Source: Halobacterium sp. R2-5 | GTDB lineage: Archaea > Halobacteriota > Halobacteria > Halobacteriales > Halobacteriaceae | DNA: 64,000 bases | NCBI RefSeq assembly: GCF_011734195.1 | Contig: NZ_JAANTH010000002.1 | Location: 186,001 to 250,000, forward strand | Direction of reading: 5' to 3' | Part shown: piece after piece, positions 41,763 to 52,224 of the stretch | Position numbering within the stretch: position 1 is the stretch's first letter | Layout: the number at the start of each line of letters is the position of its first letter | The notes under the pieces: model-generated | What the model was told of the DNA's origin: nothing | Seen by the model: only the letters and a program-made list of their open reading frames with translations | Databases searched by the model: none | Translations under genes and position numbers: made by a program

Positions 41763-43547
41763 TCAGTCTCGGCCGTGCCGCGTCAGGCACGTCGGCAGCC
41801 CCTGAATCTCGACGGGTTCGGAGTTGTCCGGCGAGTAGACGACCATCTGGCCTTTCTCCATGTAGGGGACTTTCGACTGCAGCGACGACGGGATGTTCAC
41901 GGCGTTGATGGCGTCCTCGTCGCCGAGGTTCAAGACGACCGTCGTGTTCACCTGCTTGAACACGGGGTCGGCGATGTCCTGGGGGTCCTGCGTGATGAGG
42001 AAGAGGCCGAGGCGCTCCTTGCGGCCCTGCTTGGCGGCCTCCGTGAACTTCCCGACGACCTTGTTCGCCTGCACGCTGTCGGCGTCGGCGAGGAAGTTGT
42101 GCGCCTCGTCCATCCCGACGACCAGCGGCGTCTCCTTGATGGACTCGTACCGCGGGTCGTTCGAGAGCTTCTGGTCGACCAGCAGGCTCGACACCGCGAG
42201 CACCACCGTCTCGGCCGCCCGCGAGTTGCTGATGTGGTAGGTCGGCACCACCGACAGCCGGCCCGGCCGGACGAACTGGCGGTTCTCCACGAGCTCCGTG
42301 ATCGAGCGCGCGTCCTGGTCGAACAGCCCCGACGGCATCCCGTGGACGCGCCGCAGCACGGCCTCGTAGGTCGCCTCGTGGACGCGCCCGGACTCGTCGA
42401 GCTCCTCCTTCAGCGCGGGGTCGTCGAGGAACGAGCAGAACTCCCGGTACGTACCGCCAGCGCCGTAGTTGTCGAAGAACCGGTCGAGCAGCAGGCGGAG
42501 CGCGCCGTACTGGTTGTCGTTGAGGCCGCTGGACGCGACCAGCCACGGGTTGTCCCGGACCATCGAGAACGGCACCGTGAACTCCACGCGCTCGGCGTCG
42601 TGGTGGGCGGCCGCGTACGACGCCGAGCCGACCTTCGGCACGAACGCGACGGTGTCGTCGTGGCCGCCGTGGGCGAGCCCCTGGGTCTCCCAGCGGCGCT
42701 CGTCGCCGGCGTCGGCCTCGGGGTTGTCGTCGTGCATCTGGGCGTACTCGTCCTGCGGGTCGAACTGGACGACCGCGAGCCGGCGCTCCGCGCCGCCCGC
42801 GTCCACGGGGTAGCGGCGGTCCTCGTGGAGGTACTGCCGGAGCACGTTCTTCGCGGAGTGCGTCTTCCCGGAGCCGGTGCCGCCCGCGACGAGCGTGTGC
42901 CGGAAGACCAGCGGGTCGCCGGCCTCGTAGTCGTCTTTCACGCGGTAGTCGATGGTCGGCGGCTCCGCGGCGGTCCGGACCTTCTCGCCGCCCACGGAGA
43001 GGTGGCCGAGGAAGACGCCGTCCTCCGGGATTTTGAGTCCGGTCTTGATCTCGGTGGCGTCGTCGGCCGCGCGCACGACCGTCTCGGGCTTGGGGACGCG
43101 GTCGGCCATCCGGCGCTTGAGGTCGTCCCCATCACGGTAGAGGACCGCGACGGGGTCCAGTTCTGCGAGGAACTTGTAGTCCTGCTCGTCGACGCTTTCG
43201 GAGCGCATCGCGCGTCGGGCGTGAATCTCGGTGGCGTCGTCGCTCTGGAACGCCTGCACGTACTCCAGACCGGTGATCTTGCAGAACAGCTTCTCGCCGC
43301 CCGGGTACGGCGCGACGAGGTACGTGCCGAGCCGGACCGCCGAGCGGTTGCCCGCGGTGACGTACGCCTTCAGCGTGGTCTCCTGGCCGTCCTCGTGGAT
43401 GCGGAGCCCCTCCGAGACGGCGAGCGCGCCGAGCCCGTCGTCGCTGCCGGTGTCGTCGAGGTCCGGCCGCTCGAAGTCGGCGTCGTCGTCGGCGGCGTCC
43501 GCGTCGTCGCCGCGGTCGTGGTCCGCGAAGTCCCCGAGGTCGCTCAT
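41763..43547 (-). CDS. herA: HerA-type FtsK/HerA-superfamily ATPase
   Basis: This 594-residue protein has a very acidic N-terminal 45 residues, then a HAS-barrel-like region. The ATPase core carries Walker A GGTGSGKT at 222-229 and Walker B LVVGMDEAHNF near 475-485, followed by GLFLITQDPQDI (sensor). HerA hexamers pump DNA and work with NurA nuclease in 5'-end resection. NurA is encoded at 47200-48447 on the same strand, four genes upstream. Haloarchaea carry several HerA-like ATPases, so pairing with this NurA is likely but not certain. Confidence 0.82.
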   Translation of the reverse strand: MSDLGDFADHDRGDDADAADDDADFERPDLDDTGSDDGLGALAVSEGLRIHEDGQETTLKAYVTAGNRSAVRLGTYLVAPYPGGEKLFCKITGLEYVQAFQSDDATEIHARRAMRSESVDEQDYKFLAELDPVAVLYRDGDDLKRRMADRVPKPETVVRAADDATEIKTGLKIPEDGVFLGHLSVGGEKVRTAAEPPTIDYRVKDDYEAGDPLVFRHTLVAGGTGSGKTHSAKNVLRQYLHEDRRYPVDAGGAERRLAVVQFDPQDEYAQMHDDNPEADAGDERRWETQGLAHGGHDDTVAFVPKVGSASYAAAHHDAERVEFTVPFSMVRDNPWLVASSGLNDNQYGALRLLLDRFFDNYGAGGTYREFCSFLDDPALKEELDESGRVHEATYEAVLRRVHGMPSGLFDQDARSITELVENRQFVRPGRLSVVPTYHISNSRAAETVVLAVSSLLVDQKLSNDPRYESIKETPLVVGMDEAHNFLADADSVQANKVVGKFTEAAKQGRKERLGLFLITQDPQDIADPVFKQVNTTVVLNLGDEDAINAVNIPSSLQSKVPYMEKGQMVVYSPDNSEPVEIQGLPTCLTRHGRD

Positions 43548-43628
43548 GCTCCCGTGGTGGCGGGCCGCGCACTAACCGCTTTCCCTCGAACCGGAAGGGC
43601 TTAGGGACTGGTCGGCCGCCGTCCGACG

Positions 43629-44384
43629 ATGCTCTCCACGGTCGAGAATACGGCAGTTCGAGCGTGTCTCGCTGGCGGCCGCCACCTCCGCGAGCGCTTC
43701 GGCCGCGAGGTCGACGCGGAGTTCTCCCGCTACGACGTGAAGTCCGCCGCGGACCGCGCGAGCGAGGAACGGATGCTCGACGTGATTCGCGACTCGCACC
43801 CCGACCACGCGGTGTACGCCGAGGAGTCCGGGGACGTCTCCGTCGGCGGCGAGTACCGCTGGGTGGTCGACCCGCTCGACGGCACGAACAACTTCGTCTC
43901 GGGGCTGCCGTCGTTCGCGACTGCGGCCGCGGTCCTCGACGACGACGGGCCGGCGATCGGCTGCGTCTACGTGCCGGTGAGCGACGACCTCTACGTCGCG
44001 CGCCGCGGCGGCGGCGTCCGCTACGACGGCGACTACGTCTCCGCCGACGGGGACGTGCCGACGGAGAAGGCGACGGTGGCGTTCGTCATCGGGCACGACG
44101 TGAAACGCGACGGGCGGCTGGACGACGCTGCGGCGATGCAGGCGGCGCTCGGCGACGCCACCAAGCGCGTCGTCGAGAGCTGGTCGCCGTGCGTCCACTG
44201 GGGCGCGCTGGCGCGCGGCCGCCTCGACGGCGTCGTCTGCTTCCACCCGGACGACGAGGAGCAGCACGTCGGCGAACTGCTCGCGTCGGAGGCCGGCGCG
44301 TCGACCGCGCGACCCGGCGACGGTGTCTACGTCGCGGCGACGACGCCGGCTGTCCGCGACGACCTGATAGCAGCGGTCCGGTAG
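43629..44384 (+). CDS. Inositol monophosphatase-family phosphatase
   Basis: This 251-residue Mg-dependent, Li-sensitive-type phosphatase has metal motifs AEES (64-67) and DPLDGTNNF (81-89). The third motif (usually WDxAAG) is degenerate: SWSPCVHWGALARGRLDG, then VGELLASEAG. Substrate may be inositol phosphate, fructose-1,6-bisphosphate or 3'-phosphoadenosine phosphate; archaeal members are often dual IMPase/FBPase. A GCTTAGGG box at 43599-43606 fits leaderless initiation at 43629. Confidence 0.87.
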   Translation: MLSTVENTAVRACLAGGRHLRERFGREVDAEFSRYDVKSAADRASEERMLDVIRDSHPDHAVYAEESGDVSVGGEYRWVVDPLDGTNNFVSGLPSFATAAAVLDDDGPAIGCVYVPVSDDLYVARRGGGVRYDGDYVSADGDVPTEKATVAFVIGHDVKRDGRLDDAAAMQAALGDATKRVVESWSPCVHWGALARGRLDGVVCFHPDDEEQHVGELLASEAGASTARPGDGVYVAATTPAVRDDLIAAVR

Positions 44385-44398
44385 CTCGCGTCAGCGCG

Positions 44399-44404
44399 CT
44401 TATG
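44399..44404 (+). promoter_or_regulatory. TATA-like box deciding the start at 44429
   Basis: CTTATG lies 25-30 nt before ATG 44429. It overlaps the alternative ATG at 44402, which would place the box inside the coding sequence, so 44429 is preferred. Confidence 0.5.
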
Positions 44405-44428
44405 GCAGTCGCGCCCGTACCACCGGGC

Positions 44429-44770
44429 ATGTTGCTGGTCCGGGGCTCGGCGGGCGGGACGGCGCTGACGGGGACGCTGTACGAGCGCGGCGAGGAGCCG
44501 CCGTCGTTCAAGGGCGCGCCCGACGAGGCGGCGCCGTACGTCTGGGTCTGCGACGAGTTCTACGCGGTCGAGAGCGGTGGGAGCGTCCAGCAGGTCGGCG
44601 GCCAGGACGTCAACGTGGCGTTCGAGTCGCCGATGCCCCGGGGGTTCGACACTCGCGACCAGGCCCTGGAGGCGGCCCGCGAGCACGTCCGTACGCAGTT
44701 CGCGCGCATCGGCGTCGACCCCGCGGACGTCGACATCGAGGTCGAACCCGAGCACGAAGCCCGGGCTTAG
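44429..44770 (+). CDS. Conserved haloarchaeal protein, unknown (113 aa)
   Basis: This soluble acidic protein reads MLLVRGSAGGTALTGTLYERG, continues with APYVWVCDEFYAVESGG and ends in an acidic helix (DPADVDIEVEPEHE). No TM or signal is seen and no family is recalled with confidence. Its TAG overlaps the stop of the convergent permease gene within a shared TTAG. Confidence 0.7.
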   Translation: MLLVRGSAGGTALTGTLYERGEEPPSFKGAPDEAAPYVWVCDEFYAVESGGSVQQVGGQDVNVAFESPMPRGFDTRDQALEAAREHVRTQFARIGVDPADVDIEVEPEHEARA

Positions 44771-46377
44771 GGGTCGGTGTAGTCGTCGAACGCTCGCACG
44801 GCGACGCGCGCGGAGACGGCGGCGAGGATTCCCGCGAGGAGCACGCCGACAGCGAACGCGCCGACGTGGACGCCGGTGGTCGTGACGCCGAGCGGGTTCG
44901 CGAGCGCGCCGGCCGCTCCGGGTGATTGGGCGCCGGTCGCGATGCCCGCGGTGAGGAGGAAGGCGAGCGTGTAGACGCCGAACGCCCACATCGAGGGGAC
45001 GACGACTTCGCGGTTCCGGGTGACGTTCGTGGCGTCGTGTTTCGGGTACGTGGTGCCGACGCCCGTCGCGAGTGCGGCCGCGAGCACCGGGAGGACGGCG
45101 GCCGCGGCGACGGTGCACGCGAGCGCGACGGGCGGCAGCGGGCTGAGGACTGCGAGTCCACCAGCGACGGCGAGCGTGAGCGGGACGCCGAACGCGGCGC
45201 TGGCGACGACGAGGCCGCCGACGAACTCGCGGCCGGAGACGCCGGAGGTGGCGGTCACGGGGAGGACGGCGCCCTCGTCGCCGAGCGGGTTGAGCGTGAA
45301 CGCGGCGCCGGTCATCCACGCGCCGTACAGCGCGACCGAGGGCGGGAGGGAGGCGGTGACGCGGCCGGCTTCGACGCTCGCCTGCACGGGCGTCACGAGC
45401 AGGAACGCGGGGTACGCGACGAACACGAGCTTGATGGGGGCGCGGCGGGCGCGCAGCCAGCTCTTGCGCGCGACCCACGCGGCGCGCCGGCCGACGAGGC
45501 CGTCGAGGCGGCCGCCGGAGACCGAACCCGTTTCGCGCTCGCTCGCGGTGACGCGCTCGCTGTACCAGCGGCGCTCGGAGAGCCGGACGCTCGCGAGCAC
45601 GCCGCCGAGCGAGAAGACGACGGAGCCCGCGAGGACCGCGGCGGCCTGCAGCGCGCTCGCGGACGGGACGACCGCGAGCACCGCGAGGTCGGCGTACCAC
45701 GAGATCGGGGACGCCGCGGCGACGTCGAGGATGGGCGCGATGGCCTCGTCGAACGTGCCGGAGACGATGAGCCCGAAGTACGCGAGGAACGCGGCCGCGC
45801 CGATGAGCGTCTTGAAGCGGTCGACGAGCGCGGACCGGCTGCCGAGGTAGGCGACGCCGACGCCGACCGGGAACCCGACGAGGAACGCGGTGGTGGTGAG
45901 CGCGACGGTGGCGAGCGCGGCGAGCGGGAACGCCAGCGGCGATCCCGCGCCGAGCGCGAACGCGGCCGAGGCGACGACCAGCGGGACGACGAACAGGCCA
46001 GCGGCGCGCACGTAGCCCGCGAGCAGGAGGCCGCCGACGACGTCGCGGGCGGGGACGGTGGTGAGGTAGCCGTCGCGGGCGTCGATGTCGCCGAGCTGGA
46101 CGAGCGTCATGTACGCCGCCATGAACAGCACGGCGGTGGCGAGCGCGGCGGGGACGAGGTCGACGAGCAGCCCCGCTCCGTCGGGGTCTTCGGCGAACCC
46201 CCTCCCCGCGAGGTACGCGCCGTAGCTCGCCGCCACGGTGAACGCGGCGCCGAAGGCGACGACGAGGGCGACCGCGGCGATCTGGGCGGTGCTCTTCCCG
46301 CGGAACTTCCGCCAGCCGACGCGGAGCTCGTTGGCGGCGATGCTGACCGCGTGGCCGGCGTCCGGGAGCGCGGGCAT
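44767..46377 (-). CDS. ABC-2-type transporter permease
   Basis: This 536-residue protein has about 12 hydrophobic segments in two groups separated by a cytoplasmic loop (about residues 265-325). It follows the ATP-binding subunit by one base, so the pair forms an exporter. A Shine-Dalgarno-like GGAGG precedes the ATG at 46377. Haloarchaeal exporters of this type have unknown substrates; drugs, lipids or polysaccharides are possible. Confidence 0.83.
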   Translation of the reverse strand: MPALPDAGHAVSIAANELRVGWRKFRGKSTAQIAAVALVVAFGAAFTVAASYGAYLAGRGFAEDPDGAGLLVDLVPAALATAVLFMAAYMTLVQLGDIDARDGYLTTVPARDVVGGLLLAGYVRAAGLFVVPLVVASAAFALGAGSPLAFPLAALATVALTTTAFLVGFPVGVGVAYLGSRSALVDRFKTLIGAAAFLAYFGLIVSGTFDEAIAPILDVAAASPISWYADLAVLAVVPSASALQAAAVLAGSVVFSLGGVLASVRLSERRWYSERVTASERETGSVSGGRLDGLVGRRAAWVARKSWLRARRAPIKLVFVAYPAFLLVTPVQASVEAGRVTASLPPSVALYGAWMTGAAFTLNPLGDEGAVLPVTATSGVSGREFVGGLVVASAAFGVPLTLAVAGGLAVLSPLPPVALACTVAAAAVLPVLAAALATGVGTTYPKHDATNVTRNREVVVPSMWAFGVYTLAFLLTAGIATGAQSPGAAGALANPLGVTTTGVHVGAFAVGVLLAGILAAVSARVAVRAFDDYTDP

Positions 46378-46378
46378 C

Positions 46379-47140
46379 TCAGGCCTCCCCGGTTGCTTCG
46401 TCGCCGATGCCGCCGGTGACTTCGAGGAAGACGTCTTCGAGCGTGCGCTCGTCGCCGGACTCCGCGCGGGTCTTGAGGTGGTCGGGCGACCCCTCGGTGA
46501 CGAGGCGGCCGTCGTAGAGCACGCCGACGGTGTCCGCGAGCTCGTCGACGACCGGGAGGATGTGCGTCGAGAGGAACACCGTGGCGTCGCCCTCGGTGAG
46601 GTCCGCGATGGTGTCACGGACGGTGCGGGCGGCCCGCGGGTCCAGGCCCGACGTGGGTTCGTCGAGGAAGAGCACGTCGGGGTCGTGGAGCATCGCCTGG
46701 ATGATGCCGACCTTCTGTTTCATCCCCTTCGAGTACGCGCCGATGCGCTTGTCGGCGTCACCGGCGAGCGAGAACCGCCCGAGCAGGTCGTCGATGCGGG
46801 CCTCGGCGTCGGCCTCGGGGAGGTCGCGGAGGCCGGCGATGTACCGCAGTTGCTCGCGGCCGGTGAGCTCGGCGTGCAGCGGCGGCTCCTCGGGGAGGTA
46901 GCCGATGTTGGAGACGACGGAATCGCGGTCTTCGATGTTAGCGCCGGCGACCGTGCCGGTGCCGTCGCTCGGCTTCGTGAGCGTCGTGAGCATCCGCATC
47001 GTGGTCGTCTTCCCGGCGCCGTTCGGCCCGAGGAAGCCGTAGACGTTGCCCTCGGGGATGGCGAGGCTGAGCCCCTCGACGGCGGTCTCGTCGCCGTACC
47101 GCTTCGTGAGGTCGCGCGTTTCGATGGCGCGGTCGGTCAT
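46379..47140 (-). CDS. ABC transporter ATP-binding protein
   Basis: This 253-residue ATPase has Walker A GPNGAGKT at 38-45, the signature YSKGMKQKV, Walker B VLFLDEPTSGLDP and the switch His in STHILP. It drives the adjacent permease. A CTTTAAG box on the minus strand (47164-47170) lies about 27 nt before the ATG. The sequence belongs to the CcmA/NatA-like export group. Confidence 0.93.
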   Translation of the reverse strand: MTDRAIETRDLTKRYGDETAVEGLSLAIPEGNVYGFLGPNGAGKTTTMRMLTTLTKPSDGTGTVAGANIEDRDSVVSNIGYLPEEPPLHAELTGREQLRYIAGLRDLPEADAEARIDDLLGRFSLAGDADKRIGAYSKGMKQKVGIIQAMLHDPDVLFLDEPTSGLDPRAARTVRDTIADLTEGDATVFLSTHILPVVDELADTVGVLYDGRLVTEGSPDHLKTRAESGDERTLEDVFLEVTGGIGDEATGEA

Positions 47141-47199
47141 TGCCGAAAATTGCCCGCTCCCCGGTCTTAAAGGTGGACGCGGGTTCGCTGCGCGCGCAA

Positions 47200-48447
47200 T
47201 CAGGCGTCCGGCCAGCGCTGGTCGTCGTAGTTCTCGTCGCGCCGGCTGTCGAAGGACTGCTCGAGCTTGCGGACGAGTTCCGCCTTCTCGGTGGCGCCGA
47301 TGCGCGCGAGCTCGTCGGCTTTCGCGACGGGCTTGGGCGGGCCGGCCTCGGCGGCGACCTGGCTCGTGACGTAGCGCTCGACGGCGTCCCGGCAGTCCTC
47401 GTCCTCGGCGAACGCGCACGGTAGCTCGACCTTGTGCACGAGGTCCGTGCGGGGGTCGTAGACGACGAAGAACGCGACCTCGTAGCACTCCGCGGGGAGC
47501 TCGCGCTCGACGCCGAGTTCGCTGGCGTCCGCGAACACGCCGTCCGCGCCGAGCGTGGACGTGAACCAGCCCGTCCACGCGAGGTCGTCGGTGACGCGCT
47601 CGTAGTCGTCGCCGTCGAACTCGCGGCGTTCGAGCACCTGCGAGAAGAACGCGGCGTCGCTGGCCCACGGCGTCGGCCGGCCGCGGTCGCGGAGCGCGCG
47701 CACGAGCGCCTGACTCGCCGGGCTCTTCACGAACCCCGCGAGCGGCACGTCCTTCTCGGCGAAGCGCTCGACGAGCCGGACGTAGTTCTCCAGGACTTCC
47801 GCCACCAGTTCGTTCTCGGTGACGAGGTCCGCGAGACTGGCGTGGCGGTCCGCCCAGTTCACGAGCTGCTTCGGGTAGACCGGACCGTCCAGTAGCAGCA
47901 AGTCGTCGACTTCGCCGGCGTGTTCGAGGGCGTGGTGGCTCTCCGCGAGGTAGAGCGCGAGCCCGTGGACGACGCGCTCCTGGTCGCGGGCGAGCGGCGC
48001 GGTGTGGACGATGCGGCCGCGCCAGTACCCCTCGTCGCGTTTGCGCCAGTCGGTGCCCATCTTCACGGTGGCGTCGTTGGAGTGGACGCTCGTGATGGTG
48101 GTGCGGGAGCGGTGGAGGTCGAGGTCGCTGGGGGTCGCGCTCATCGCGGCCTGCGCGAGGTCGAGCACCAGGCCGTTCTTGAACGTCTTCGGGTTGATGG
48201 TGCCGGAGTCGAGGCCGTGGGCGGTGTCGAACGGCGACGGCTGGAGCGCGAGTTCCTCGACGTCGGCGACGCAGCGGCGCTGTTCGCCGAGCGGTTCGAG
48301 CACGGGGCCGTCGTCGCCGTAGAGGGGGTCGAGGTAGTTCGCCCACGTCTCCTCGGCGACGTCGCGGTGCTCCTCGGCGTCCACCTCGTGGCGAATCTGG
48401 CTGGCGAGGTCCGCGATGCCGTCGAAGTGGACGGGGTCGAGGGTCAT
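47200..48447 (-). CDS. nurA: NurA-domain 5'-3' nuclease
   Basis: This 415-residue protein belongs to the NurA family, which acts with HerA and Mre11-Rad50 to resect DNA ends. Catalytic-site candidates are the acidic residues in the HGLDSGTINPK region and in LLLLDGPVYPKQ; the C-terminal part carries AFFVVYDPRTD. Start ATG 48447 agrees with a CTATTTG box at about 48471-48477. The gene is not adjacent to herA, unlike in Sulfolobus or Pyrococcus. Confidence 0.87.
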   Translation of the reverse strand: MTLDPVHFDGIADLASQIRHEVDAEEHRDVAEETWANYLDPLYGDDGPVLEPLGEQRRCVADVEELALQPSPFDTAHGLDSGTINPKTFKNGLVLDLAQAAMSATPSDLDLHRSRTTITSVHSNDATVKMGTDWRKRDEGYWRGRIVHTAPLARDQERVVHGLALYLAESHHALEHAGEVDDLLLLDGPVYPKQLVNWADRHASLADLVTENELVAEVLENYVRLVERFAEKDVPLAGFVKSPASQALVRALRDRGRPTPWASDAAFFSQVLERREFDGDDYERVTDDLAWTGWFTSTLGADGVFADASELGVERELPAECYEVAFFVVYDPRTDLVHKVELPCAFAEDEDCRDAVERYVTSQVAAEAGPPKPVAKADELARIGATEKAELVRKLEQSFDSRRDENYDDQRWPDA

Positions 48448-48562
48448 GGCCGTGCCTGCGAGGCGGAGGGTCAAATAGGCCGCCGGTCTCGGGCGGTTTA
48501 CTCGCGACCGAGCGAACTTTTGTCAGAATAGTTAAATTGCTGTGCGTGGTAGGTAGTCGTAG

Positions 48563-48826
48563 ATGTCGCAGGGCGACTCCGCGGTCAACTGGCGGCGCAC
48601 CGACGACGGCGTCGAACTGTACGACGAGACGAACCCCGACGCGTGGATCCGGATGGCGGTCGAACCCGGCGCGCCCGCCGAGGAGCGGCCGTACAGCGTC
48701 TGCCCGGAGTGCGGGCTCGTCGCCGCCCAGCGCACCGTCCCCGGCCGGCACATGGCGTGCGCGGACTGCGGCGCCGAGTTCGACGTCGACGCGGCGACCG
48801 ACGCCCGCGCGCCCGACGGCGACTGA
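48563..48826 (+). CDS. Small zinc-ribbon protein (87 aa)
   Basis: Two cysteine pairs, CPEC and CADC, 16 residues apart form a zinc ribbon (SVCPECGLVAAQRTVPGRHMACADCG). The flanks are acidic. GTTAAATT at 48531-48538 lies 25-32 nt before the ATG and is a strong box A. Function is unknown; such proteins often bind nucleic acid. Confidence 0.78.
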   Translation: MSQGDSAVNWRRTDDGVELYDETNPDAWIRMAVEPGAPAEERPYSVCPECGLVAAQRTVPGRHMACADCGAEFDVDAATDARAPDGD

Positions 48827-48883
48827 CGCGGGCGGCGTGCCGCGGACGACACCTAAATACGGACGGCCGCCGCACTCTCGACC

Positions 48884-50460
<1,577 letters not shown>

Positions 50461-50464
<4 letters not shown>

Positions 50465-50616
50465 CTGTCGTCCCGTCTCCCGGACACGCGCTCTCGCGCT
50501 TCTTCGCGGCTCATTCGCTCGGTGTTCTCGGCCTCCGAGCGCACCAGCGAGTACAGCACGAGCCCCGCGACTACCGCGAAGAGGGCGAACAGTCCAAACA
50601 GGGCGGCAGCGGACAT
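50461..50616 (-). CDS. Small single-TM protein (51 aa)
   Basis: On the minus strand ATG 50616 opens MSAAALFGLFALFAVVAGLV, one TM helix, then a charged tail (LVRSEAENTERMSREEARER) and ends at TAA. A GAATACG box at about 50642-50648 is correctly placed. The stop shares TTAG with gpmI. The charged tail and promoter make it a likely real small membrane protein. Confidence 0.65.
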
Positions 50617-50653
50617 ACTCGGCCGTAGCCCGCCCAGCCACGTATTCGTTGTG

Positions 50654-52171
50654 TCAGTCCGCGGTGTAGACGACGTCGCCGTCCACGACGGTCGCCGCCA
50701 CGTCGATGTCCCGGATTTCGCCGGGAGACTCCCACGGCGACTCGCCGAGCACCACGAGGTCCGCGAGCGCGCCGTCCTCGAGCACTCCCTGTTCGTCCTC
50801 CCGGAAGCCGGCGTACGCGCCGCCGCTCGTGTACGCGCGCAGCGCGTCCGTAACCGAGAGTTCCTGTGCTTCCGTCGGCGGGTTCACCGCGCAGTGGACG
50901 CCGAGCAGCGGGTCGAGGGGCATGCAGTCGCTGCCGAACGCCAGCGGCACGCCCGCCTCGCGGTAGGCCGGGAAGCGGTTGCTCGCCTCGCGGCGCTCCG
51001 TCCCGAGGCGGTCCTCGTAGAGACCCTCGCTGCCCGCCCACTTCAGGAAGTTCGGCTGCATCGACGCCACCACGCCCAGGTCGCTCATACGCTCGATGGC
51101 GTCGTCGCTCGCGAGCTCGACGTGTTCGATGCGGTGGCGGCTCGCGCCCGCGTCCGCGCAGTCCTCGTAGGCGTCGAGCACCGCGTCGATTGCCTCGTCG
51201 CCGATTGCGTGCGCGGTCACCTGCAGGCCGGCGTCGTCGGCGCGCGCCACGAGGTCAGCGAGCTCGTCGGGGCCGACGACCCACTGCCCGGTCTCCTCGG
51301 GCGCGTCCGCGTACGGCTCCGAGAGCTTGGCGGTGTGGCCGCCGAGGCTGCCGTCCGTGAACGTCTTCACGCCGCCGACCTCGACCATCCCGGAGCCGTG
51401 GTTCGTGCGCAGTCCCGTCTCTACGAGGGCGTCGAGGTGGTCGCTCCAGTAGTTCAGGCGCACGCGCACCGACAGCTCGCCCGCGCGGTCGAGTTCGCGG
51501 AACGCCCGCGGCGAGTGCGACTGCCGCACCATGTCGTGGACGGCGGTGACGCCGTTCTCGTTGGCCTCGCGCTGGGCCGCGCGCAGCAGCGACTTCGTCT
51601 CCTCGGGGCCGGCGTCGCCCGCGTCGTGGACGACTTCCACGGCGTCCTCGACGATGCGGCCGTCGCCGACCACGTCGCTGTCGGGCAGCTCGTCGCCGTA
51701 CTCGTTGAGGACGACCGCGTTCACGGTCGCCGTGTGCATGTCCTCGCGGACGGCCGCCACCGGCCGGTCCTCGCTGACCGCGTCGAGGTCGGACTGCCGG
51801 AGGTCCTCGCCGCCCCACGCGGACTCGTCGTACCCGAACCCGAGCACCCACTCGTCGTCCGTTTCGGCGGCCCGCTCCCGGAGGCGCTCGGTGACTTCCT
51901 CGGGCGACGACGCGCCGCGGAGGTCGGCGTGGACGCCGTACCGCCCCACCATCTCCATGTGCGTGTGCGCGTCCACGAACCCCGGGAGGACGACGCGCCC
52001 GTCGAGGTCGACGACCTCCGTGCCGGTGCCGACGAGGAACCCGACGTCGTAGTCGTTGGCGAGCTGGACGACGCGCCCGTCCCGGACCGCGAGCGCGTCG
52101 TAGGTCTCGTCCGGGTCGCCGAGCGTGTGGACCTCGCCGTTCCGCAGCACGAGGTCGGCTGCCGCAGTCAT
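50654..52171 (-). CDS. YtcJ-type amidohydrolase
   Basis: This 505-residue metal-dependent hydrolase has the metal motif PGFVDAHTHMEM near residues 62-73, a TDGSLGGHTAKLSEPY motif typical of the YtcJ/amidohydrolase-3 group, HAIGDEAID, RIEHVE and GSDCMPLDP (catalytic Asp). No signal peptide is present, so it is cytoplasmic. Substrate cannot be deduced; N-substituted formamides and related amides are used by relatives. The CGTCTAAG box at about 52196-52203 supports ATG 52171. Confidence 0.88.
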   Translation of the reverse strand: MTAAADLVLRNGEVHTLGDPDETYDALAVRDGRVVQLANDYDVGFLVGTGTEVVDLDGRVVLPGFVDAHTHMEMVGRYGVHADLRGASSPEEVTERLRERAAETDDEWVLGFGYDESAWGGEDLRQSDLDAVSEDRPVAAVREDMHTATVNAVVLNEYGDELPDSDVVGDGRIVEDAVEVVHDAGDAGPEETKSLLRAAQREANENGVTAVHDMVRQSHSPRAFRELDRAGELSVRVRLNYWSDHLDALVETGLRTNHGSGMVEVGGVKTFTDGSLGGHTAKLSEPYADAPEETGQWVVGPDELADLVARADDAGLQVTAHAIGDEAIDAVLDAYEDCADAGASRHRIEHVELASDDAIERMSDLGVVASMQPNFLKWAGSEGLYEDRLGTERREASNRFPAYREAGVPLAFGSDCMPLDPLLGVHCAVNPPTEAQELSVTDALRAYTSGGAYAGFREDEQGVLEDGALADLVVLGESPWESPGEIRDIDVAATVVDGDVVYTAD

Positions 52172-52224
52172 GTCTCGAAGGCGGGCGGCCGGGCGCTTAG
52201 ACGTTCGGGAAGCGGCCGACGGCG

